NCBI GenBank assembly: GCA_963565915.1
Contig: OY751490.1
Span: 3,906,001-3,970,000 of the forward strand
Direction: 5' to 3'
DNA: 64,000 nucleotides
DNA from: Entoloma clypeatum
Taxonomy: Eukaryota > Basidiomycota > Agaricomycetes > Agaricales > Entolomataceae
In this document: in pieces, positions 57,001-64,000 of the stretch
How positions within the stretch are numbered: position 1 is the first letter of the stretch
How the letters are laid out: the number at the start of each line of letters is the position of its first letter
Position numbers and translations under genes: made by a program
The notes under the pieces: model-generated
What the model was told of the DNA's origin: nothing
Database searches by the model: none
Seen by the model: only the letters and a program-made list of their open reading frames with translations

Positions 57001-57732
57001 GATATTCCTCTGGGATATGGGAGAGGTCCGGAGGTTCCTCGGACATAGAAACGGATTGGGCGGAGATCGTGTGGTCGGAGAGGTGAATTCGGAAGGATTG
57101 GGCACCCGGAAGTTTGCAGGCGCGCACAAATGCGGCTGCATTTATCAATGCAATATTCGGAACAACGTCCGGAGTAGCAGCGGGTGTGCCGGAGTCGGAG
57201 GTCGGAGTATCGGGAGAGGTCTGCGGAGGTAGCGGAGCTGACCTGGCAGAAGACGTCAAGGTCGGAGACTCCTTCAAGAGCTGTGGACGGAAAGTAATAC
57301 TGCCCAATACCCAGTCAATCATAGGATTGTAGCGGGTGAGCCAGTTGTATCCAAGAACCATAGAACAGGAGGAATCGAGCGGAGTCACGTAGGCTGTAAT
57401 GGCCATATATTCACCGGAGGAAAAGTATACAGGGAGATCAACCGCCTGAGTAATGACGGAGTTGGACGTTCCGTCAAATAATTTAAGTTCGATCGGAGGT
57501 ATGGAGGTGAAAGGGAGTTTATAGGATGAAGCATAACGGGAGTCAATAAAACAATGAGTAGAACCGGAGTCCACAAGGGCGGCTATCGGAGAAGAATCGG
57601 AGATAAGCGGAGATGTAAGTCGGACACGGAGGGAATTGGGATCGGAAAGAGCGGAAGCGTTGAGTAGAGCGGTAGTACGGATGGGTTCAACGCAGTCCTC
57701 AGGCCGTACAGAGTCCTGTGGACTGCCCGCTA
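54035..57732 (-). pseudogene. element C pol (one in-frame stop)
   Basis: Entered from gag by a -1 frameshift at 57733-57739. Domains: aspartic protease (LVDSGSTHCFID), RT (RKKDGSLRLCVDYRGLN, VVVYLDDILIY), RNase H (IIETDASDYALGAILS, TDHKNLEYFATT), integrase zinc domain, core (SMDFIETLP, VTSDRGPEFVS, SGYHPEGDGQTERTNQ) and a chromodomain (EYEIAEILDTKL, YLVRWLGYE). The end is TAG at 54035-54037. A single TGA (55262-55264), after SLIQ in the integrase zinc domain, interrupts an otherwise open frame of about 1,230 codons; DYTWPGVRDFVKKYC continues directly after it. CGA to TGA is the simplest cause. The chromodomain may direct insertion into methylated-histone chromatin (family knowledge). Confidence 0.92.
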
Positions 57733-58887
57733 ATTTTTTGTTTCGTCCGTGGTCTTGGCTTGGGCAGCGCGCGCCTTAGCCTTAGAGGTGGAGGACGAAG
57801 ACTTCAGGCAATCTTTCGCGATGTGTCCAGCTTTGCCACAAAACATACAGAGGTTGTTGTCAAAACGGCGTTTGCGTTCCTCCGGAGTTAGCTTTCCGTC
57901 TTTTCCGAGTTTGTCGGAGATGTCGGACTTGGGAGCGGAGGAAGGCTTCGACTGTTTGCCCTGGTTCTGTGTCTGTGGTTTGGCTTTGGAGTTTTTATCA
58001 GAGTTTGCGGAGGGGGTTTTAGCTTCGGATTTGTCGGATTTGGATGCGGACTTGTCGGAGCGGGACTTCTCGCGATGACGTTCCCAGTGGCGAGCATCAA
58101 TAGTCTGTGCTAGCTCCCTAAGTGCTGGTAACGTGCTTGGCTTTGCTTGAGTCCCAAGGACATCTTTAATCCGCTCCGCCAACCCGGAGTAGTACCGGTG
58201 ATGCAGGGCGGAGCTGTCCCAGTGCGTTTTGGCAGCAAGGCGTGTGAACTCGATATTATACTTGAGAATATGTTGATTTTCGCGCATTTTGAGATTGTCC
58301 AGAGAGTCGGCAGCATCCGCAACGGGGTCAATGACCCCGAATTCCGTGCGGAGTGTGCGGAGGAATGCGGACCAATCTTCGTACCAGTCCGGGGGGTTAT
58401 CCGGGTCCGGTTCGATGATGAAATGCTCGAAATAATCGAGAGCTGTGCCTCGGAGGAAAGAGATGGCGAGAGTGATTTTGGCAGAGTCATCGTCATACTC
58501 GGAGTTGTCGCGGAAGAACAATGTGCATTGGAGGATGAACTGGTTCAGTTTCCGGGGATCGGAACCGTCGAAGGTGTCCGGATCCTTAGCCTTTTTATGA
58601 TGCTTATGACCTTTGCTGCGTTTGAGTTCATTGGTCATTAAGAGGAAAGCATCCGCAAGGGCTTGTGGGCCGAAAATATTCTGAGGAGACGGGGGTGCGG
58701 ATTCTATGGGGGAAGTGGGGATCGGAATATTATGCGGAGGTGTGATGGGCTGAAAACCCGGAGGTGTCGGAGTAGTGGGAGTTACGGGGGATAGTTCTGT
58801 TAAACGTTGTTCGACATTTTGTAGAACCTGTTGCCTAGAAGTGCCAGCTTCTGCGGCTTTTGCTGTCTTGGTGTTTCGGAGTGCCAT
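57730..58887 (-). CDS. element C gag
   Basis: Intact 385-codon gag starting at the ATG at 58887 (MALRNTKTAKAAEAGTSRQQ). A Pro-rich N-terminus, a capsid-like domain (AKDPDTFDGSDPRKLNQFI, YDDDSAKITLAISFLRG, WSAFLRTLRTEFGVIDP, HRYYSGLAERIKDVL), a Lys/Ser-rich stretch, and one CCHC zinc knuckle (CMFCGKAGHIAKDC), then DETKN and TAG at 57730-57732. It starts about 40 bp after the 5' LTR and ends on the frameshift site. This gag packages the RNA and forms virus-like particles. Confidence 0.93.
   Translation of the reverse strand: MALRNTKTAKAAEAGTSRQQVLQNVEQRLTELSPVTPTTPTPPGFQPITPPHNIPIPTSPIESAPPSPQNIFGPQALADAFLLMTNELKRSKGHKHHKKAKDPDTFDGSDPRKLNQFILQCTLFFRDNSEYDDDSAKITLAISFLRGTALDYFEHFIIEPDPDNPPDWYEDWSAFLRTLRTEFGVIDPVADAADSLDNLKMRENQHILKYNIEFTRLAAKTHWDSSALHHRYYSGLAERIKDVLGTQAKPSTLPALRELAQTIDARHWERHREKSRSDKSASKSDKSEAKTPSANSDKNSKAKPQTQNQGKQSKPSSAPKSDISDKLGKDGKLTPEERKRRFDNNLCMFCGKAGHIAKDCLKSSSSTSKAKARAAQAKTTDETKN
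57733..57739 (-). promoter_or_regulatory. -1 ribosomal frameshift site, gag-pol junction of element C
   Basis: On the minus strand A AAA AAT sits immediately before the gag TAG, the canonical X XXY YYZ heptamer. A -1 slip continues TTA GCG GGC into the pol frame, which is open from there to the protease. Confidence 0.82.
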
Positions 58888-58915
58888 GACTAGCAGGAAT
58901 CCAAAAAACGGTTTG

Positions 58916-58926
58916 AGTTCGAATAT
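58916..58926 (-). promoter_or_regulatory. self-priming primer-binding site of element C
   Basis: On the minus strand ATATTCGAACT, two bases after the 5' LTR, is the exact reverse complement of AGTTCGAATAT inside the LTR (59324-59334), which lies 32 nt downstream of TATTTAA (59360-59366). Same layout as in element B. Confidence 0.82.
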
Positions 58927-58928
58927 AC

Positions 58929-59650
58929 TGTTAAGTAGGTGAAAAGTCGGAGCTTCGTCGGAGTCCGTTGGAGGTTGGACGAAGGACTGAGGCCGGAGCG
59001 GAACTCCGGGAATGCGGAGGAACGACGAAGGGGAGGGATGTGGCTTCAACGTATGTGTTGCGCCGCCGTTTGTTGGATAAGGTGTCCCAATTTCAGGAGG
59101 TCGGAGGAGAGGTCGGAGATGCGGAGGTCCTCGGAAAGATCTCGGTGAGAGACACGTTGACGTGGAAATGGTCGGACGACGTCGGAGTTGTGACTCGGAC
59201 ACAGTACTGAGCTCGTCGAAGGGTAACGATGGAGGAAGAGCAGTAGATGAGGATGTCGTCGGCGTATTGTACCACAGCGAGGATCTCTGGCATGAACGGG
59301 GAGTAGAGGAGTGAACTTTGTTGATATTCGAACTGAGGAACTACAGGTATGGTACAAGCTTAAATATCTAAATGAGATTACTTTACGGAGATGGTCGGAG
59401 TAGGTCCGGAGTTGTGGCGTAAGTTGCCAGGGACTGTAACGAACATCGGAGATGTCGGTCAACGGACCATGCGGAAAAGGCGATGCATAAGTAAACGGGA
59501 ATATGAATATGAAATGCATAAAGGCATGGAGTTATGAATATGAAATGCACGATGGCAACGTGCGGAGATGTGGAGGTAATGGATGTCCGGAAGGTCCGAA
59601 AAGTCGGAGGACGATCGGAGTGGATCGGAGATTCGGAGACGGATATAACA
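58929..59650 (-). repeat. 5' LTR of element C (722 bp)
   Basis: Direct repeat of 52204-52925. Carries the TATA-like box and predicted transcript start on the minus strand. Confidence 0.96.
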
Positions 59651-59974
59651 ATCTGAGGTGGCGGCGACATGCACACCGGATCGGGTACCACTTATGGTGG
59701 TCAGGGCAAAGCCATGGAGATCGACAAAGCAGGAGTAGCCCGTTGCTACAACTGTCAGCACTTCGGTCATCTGGCTAAAGACTGTAGCGCTCCAAAGAAG
59801 AAAGATGGTCGCAAGTGTTTCAACTGTGACCAAGAAGGCCATATCGCGCGCAACTGCCGCAAGCCGAAGAAGAACTCTGGAAGGGTTAGGAAGGTGTCTG
59901 AGGAAGATGCCGAGAATGATGAAACCACAATCTTAGAAGCCGACGAGAAGGATTTTCCCGAAGGGTCCGATTAA
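59651..59974 (+). pseudogene. gypsy B gag, C-terminal part with two zinc knuckles
   Basis: Begins with the second copy of the target duplication ATCTG. The gag frame continues as GGGDMHTGSGTTYGG, then two CCHC knuckles (CYNCQHFGHLAKDC and CFNCDQEGHIARNC), a basic and then acidic tail, TAA at 59972-59974. The pol frame is -1 relative to gag and is already open upstream of this stop, so a frameshift is the likely expression mode, although I see no perfect heptamer. Confidence 0.88.
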
Positions 59975-60024
59975 ACGATGCTAAGTCGCGACCCTTATCT
60001 ATTAAACGGACTTGCTTGCCTTGT

Positions 60025-63000
60025 ATGACTGCAGACAATAGAACCTATGTCATCCCTGCCAAGCGAGCCGCTGCGTTGACTAAGATTGTGAAGGGAGATA
60101 AACCTCCGAAAAGACGAGAAATCAGGCTGTTAGCGCAGCTCAGGACACGACGAGGACCAAAGGTTATCCGACCTGAGGTTGACAGCGGATGTGAACGCAC
60201 ATGCATCCATCCCAGAATAGTACGCGAACAGAACCTCCCCATGCGAGGAATACCACCCATAGCAATTCTAAATGCGGATGGATCACCAAATCGACAACAG
60301 AAAGCGAGCCAACTTGCCGAAGTCAAACTGGATTTGGGAGCACATCAGGAAACCATGGAAGCAATGGTACTGGACATTGGGAGAACAGACATGCTCTTGG
60401 GACATGACTGGTTGGTACACCACAACCCCACATTCAATTGGACAACCGGCGCGGTAACATTTAACCGATGCCCAACAACATGTCGAACCAAACACTTGGA
60501 TTTCAGGGTTAACCTTAATGGTCGCAAACACCGGGTTCGCATGGTTGAGGTGCGCGACAAGGATGCACCCAAAAAGTCAGATCAGAAATGGAAGCCTGGA
60601 GATCCTATTTTGGAAGCTGTCACTCCCACACCACCTCCCACAAACAAACGACCCTCATATGTTGAACGATTTGCTCATCTCTTCGAGAAAGAGAACTTTG
60701 ATAAAATCCCAAAGGAGAGGGAATGGGACCATGGTATCGAACTTACACCGGACGCACCAAAGGAACTAGGGGGAAATACATATCCTATGACGCAAAAGGA
60801 ACAAGAGGAATTGGACGCATTCATTGACGAGAGTCTAGCAACAGGAAAGATCCGCCCGTCCAAATCCCCTTATGCCTCCCCTTGCTTCTTCATCAACAAG
60901 AAGGATGACTCCAAACGATTGGTACAAGATTACCGCATGGTCAACAAATTCACGGTCAAAGACAAGTTCCCACTCCCACGAATATCTGATCTCTTGGACG
61001 TACTGAAAGACGCAGTCTACTTCAATAAAATGGACATCATGTGGGGCTATAACAACGTCCGGATTAAGGAGGGCGATGAATGGAAAGCTGCCTTCCTCAC
61101 CAGTCGAGGATTGTTCGAACCATTGGTCATGTTTTTTGGTCTTTGCAACTCCCTGGGAACGTTCTCTCGAATGATGGCTAGTCTATTCCGGGACCAGATC
61201 CGCCGATGTATCTGCATGATCTACATGGATGACATCGTGGTTATTGGTAAAACCAAGGAAGAACTCGCACGAAACACCAAAGAAATCCTACAGATCCTAT
61301 CGGACAATGATTTGTTCCTAAAGGAGAAGAAGTGTTTATGGGAAGTAATGAAATGTCCTATATTGGGATATGTGGTTGGTGAGGGACATGTTGAGATGGA
61401 AACTGAGAAGGTGGATACAATTCGAAACTGGCGAGCACCCACATCAAAAAAGGAAGTTCAGAAGTTCCTTGGATTTGCTAACTTCTATCGACGTTTTATT
61501 GAAGGGTACTCAAACATTGCGAAACCTCTCACCGCGCTCACAGGCGGTACGGCATTTACTTGGGGACCAACAGAGCAGCAAGCTTTTGAAGGTCTCATAC
61601 GGGCAATTACATCGGCACCGGTCTTGGCATTACCAAAACCAGAGGGACAGTTCAGGGTTGAAACCGATGCATCGGGCTATGCAATTGGAGCAGTACTCTC
61701 TCAGGAGCAAGACGACAAATGGCACCCCATCGCGTTCTTGTCGCGGACCATGTCCGCGGCCGAACAGAATTACGAGATATACGACAAGGAACTTCTGGCA
61801 GTCGTGGAAGCATTGAAAGATTGGAGACACTATCTGCTCGAAGCCAAGGAACGTTTTGAAATCTTGACCGATCACAAGAACCTGGAATACTTCCGTCGTC
61901 CTCAGGACCTGAATCAACGACAGCGACGCTGGAAAATGAAGTTACAGGACTATGACTTCGAATTATGGCATGTGCCTGGCAAGACCAATGCGAAAGCGGA
62001 CATCCTGTCACGCTTACCCTGGTATGAAGCGGAACTCGAACCACAGGACAGTGACCAAATGCTCAAGGAGGGACTATTCTTGAAACGATTGGAATCAGAA
62101 GATGTGGTACAAATGGAGATGTTCACGGAGGAACAATTCTTTGAAGGGGGTGAAACATCTGATTCCATCAAAATTGGAAACATCACGACCATCAAAAATC
62201 CGTGGATTGCACGCATCAAGGGTTCAAACCGCATGGAGACAGAAGTAGCCCAGGGTCTAAAGAAGAATCCTCATTGGTATCAGCAGGAGAATGGGATCAC
62301 CTATGCAGGAGAACGAGTCTATGTTCTGCCAGATCCACAATTGCGACAAGAATTGATGTTTGAATCACACGATGCACCAGTGGCTGGACATCCAGGACAG
62401 TACCGGACACATGAACTCCTCACTCGCACCTACTGGTGGCCTACCATACTGTATGATGTGAAGAAGTACGTGAAGGGTTGCGACACTTGTCAACGCAACA
62501 AGATTAACCGACAAAAGCGACATGCTCCGCTACATCCCCATGCAGCACCAAGTCACCCATGGGAAGACATAGGAATCGACGTCGTGGGACCAATACCAGA
62601 ATCTGATGGAAAAAATGCAATTCTGGTCATCACGGATAGACATTCGAAGATGCTTCACCTCATTCCAACAACCGTGGAACTATCAGCTGAAGGATTAGCC
62701 AAGATCTATCGGGATCAGATATGGAAGCTTCATGGGATCCCCAGAAGATCATCAGCGATAGGGGACTGCAGTTCGCCGCGAAGTTCATGGAGATACTCTG
62801 CCGCATGCTAGGGAGGAACCTGTCCACCGCATACCACCGACAGACTGATGGACAGGCCGAGCGATCGCATCAGGAGACGGAAGCGTTCTTACGGAACTTT
62901 GTCAACCATCTACAGGATGATTGGGCTGAATGGATTGCAATCGCAGAGTTCCAGTACAATGACAAAGAACATCAGGCGACGAAGCACACCCCATTCTACC

Positions 63001-63608
63001 TCAACTACGGTTTACATCCTTGGAAGGGAGAACTCGTGTTAGAAGATACTAATCCGGCTGCCAACAACTTCTTGAAAAAACTCAAACAGGCACGAGAAGA
63101 AGCCAATGCAGCGCTGAAACAAGCACAGGATCAGATGAAGAAGACAGTTGACACACAGCGAAGTCCGTCTCGGAACTACCGCATCGGAGACAAGGTGTGG
63201 CTGGAAGGGACTAACATCAGGACCGATCGCCCCTCAAAGAAACTTGATGCACTCCGACATGGACCATTCAAAGTCCTAGAGAAGAAAGGAGCTAGCGCGT
63301 ACCTTCTTGATCTTCCGAAGACGTGGAAGATGATTCACCCTGTGTTCAACAAGACCCTGTTGTCACCATATGAAACTCCGAAGTACACCATCCAGAAAAA
63401 GAAACCAGCCCCTGATCCGATCATCGTCGAAGGACGAGAAGAGTACCATGTGTCTACGATCCTAGACTCTCGAAAGTTCTGCGGAAAGGTCCAGTACCTC
63501 GTCCAGTGGGAAGGATATGGCCCAGAAGAGAACACATGGGAACCGCGAGCTAATGTTCAGAATGCTCAAGATTTGATCCGTGATTTCCATCGGCAGAACC
63601 TGTCTCGT
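60025..63608 (+). pseudogene. gypsy B pol (frameshifted)
   Basis: First in-frame ATG at 60025. Protease (VDSGCERTCIHP), RT (KKDDSKRLVQDYRMVNKF, CMIYMDDIVVIG), RNase H (RVETDASGYAIGAVLS), integrase zinc domain (HDAPVAGHPGQ, CDTCQRNK) and core (DVVGPIPESDGKN). Near 62745 one base is missing compared with the copy at 12170, breaking the frame before the second catalytic Asp. Six further bases are missing near 62813. The next frame resumes (AYHRQTDGQAERSHQETE, chromodomain EYHVSTILDSRKF, YLVQWEGYGPEENTWEP) and runs into the inverted LTR at 63609. Unlike copy A, RNase H keeps its Asp. Confidence 0.9.
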
Positions 63609-63975
63609 TGTTATGCTTAACAAACCATTCCAAGGTTCGGGCAGAGTATGCAGGAAGTGGAAAGGCGAAGAGCAAAGTGATTGCTAAATCTAAGGAATGT
63701 AGCTATGGTACATGGGGTTTATATAGTACTGGCTACGAGCGGTAGCGAGTGAGTCAGTAGCTGCGGAAGGCAGTGCGGATGAGTCAGTAACTGCGGAAAG
63801 GCAGTGCGAAGTGAGTCAGACGACTGCGGAGTGCGAGTCAGCGCGGGAGCGAAGTATACTAAAGGAGAATGGTAGAGTAAAGGTAAATGAATAAGCGGTC
63901 CGATGAGTCAAAGAAATAACAAAGGTACAATGCAAGGGAAAAGTGCGTAACATACAAACCGGTAAGTCCATAACA
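63609..63975 (-). repeat. inverted LTR of the B subfamily abutting B pol
   Basis: TGTTATGCTTAACAAACC ... GTCCATAACA, i.e. an LTR in minus orientation, 367 bp, very close to the LTR at 50478-50864. It is preceded by CTCGT, the complement of the ACGAG that precedes the LTR at 50478. Confidence 0.93.
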
Positions 63976-64000
63976 TGTTCCCCTCCTCAAGCTCTGTGTC
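63976..64000 (-). promoter_or_regulatory. polypurine tract beside the inverted LTR
   Basis: Minus strand GAGGAGGGGAACA preceded by ACACAGAGCTT, matching the sequence between accessory ORF and LTR in element A. A minus-strand gypsy 3' end therefore continues beyond the window. Confidence 0.8.

Larger units (their letters stand above)
52204..59650 (-). mobile_element. Ty3/gypsy chromovirus C, nearly intact and young
   Basis: A complete 7,447 bp minus-strand element between perfect 5 bp target duplications ATCTG (52199-52203 and 59651-59655). Order on the minus strand: 5' LTR (58929-59650), PBS, gag, -1 frameshift site, pol (protease, RT, RNase H, integrase, chromodomain), an antisense spliced gene, PPT, 3' LTR (52204-52925). 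The LTRs differ at 2 of 722 positions. The only coding lesion seen is one in-frame TGA in pol. Confidence 0.95.
50478..63608 (+). mobile_element. Ty3/gypsy element B (Tf1/sushi-type chromovirus), interrupted by element C
   Basis: 5' LTR, self-priming PBS, gag (split by C), zinc knuckles, pol with protease, RT, RNase H, integrase and chromodomain. Instead of continuing to an accessory ORF and 3' LTR, pol ends at CTCGT against an inverted LTR at 63609. Gag and pol both carry lesions, so the copy is inactive. Confidence 0.9.

Noticed and set aside
1..64000. tRNA, rRNA or other structured RNA genes
   Set aside because: No cloverleaf with the conserved A and B box spacing and no rRNA sequence was recognised by eye; a tRNAscan run would settle it.

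Overview
The window is nuclear DNA of a filamentous basidiomycete, most likely an Agaricomycete. The evidence is genes broken by many 48-70 nt GT-AG introns, a Plavaka-type DNA transposon, a DUF6532 gene, chromodomain Ty3/gypsy elements of the Tf1/sushi type, and single-copy fungal genes (ATM1, GAL1, a CaMKK-like kinase). The layout is a gene-rich core (about 19.4-46.0 kb) between two blocks of nested transposable elements.

Left block (1-19.4 kb). A Ty3/gypsy element (A) runs from before the window to an LTR ending at 13945. Its integrase is split by a 10.6 kb Plavaka transposon (1504-12127). That transposon carries a spliced transposase, a divergent DUF6532 gene, a fragment of a sulfate permease (SulP) gene, a minisatellite and TGCTATG-rich subterminal repeats. 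A 119 bp foldback element at 16448-16566 has the same terminus and is probably its non-autonomous relative. The rest is degraded repeat sequence.

Core. In order: a small secreted cysteine-rich protein (+), the mitochondrial ABC transporter ATM1 (-), galactokinase GAL1 (-) with an 8-nt microexon, a tandem pair of UPF0014/FetB-like permease genes (+, first copy frameshifted), a WD40-type protein (+), about 4.8 kb with only exon-like fragments, a tiny CxxC protein (+), a CaMKK/Elm1-like kinase (+) and a coiled-coil membrane-anchored protein (-).

Right block (47.9-64 kb). A Ty1/copia element is interrupted by a minus-strand gypsy (X). X is interrupted by a plus-strand gypsy of the same superfamily (B). 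The gag of B is interrupted by a young, almost intact minus-strand chromovirus (C, 52204-59650) with 722 bp LTRs differing at only two CpG sites. At 63609 B runs into an inverted LTR. The flanking CTCGT/ACGAG pentamers fit one nested insertion followed by inversion between the opposed pol genes.

The elements show readable replication signals. Both gypsy lineages have an 11-nt primer-binding site complementary to the predicted 5' end of their own RNA (Tf1-like self-priming). The copia element has a primer site matching the anticodon arm of initiator tRNA-Met. C has a canonical A AAA AAT frameshift site against its gag stop. Two unusual accessory genes stand out: a coiled-coil ORF between pol and the 3' LTR in elements A and X, and an antisense spliced Zn2Cys6-like gene in element C.
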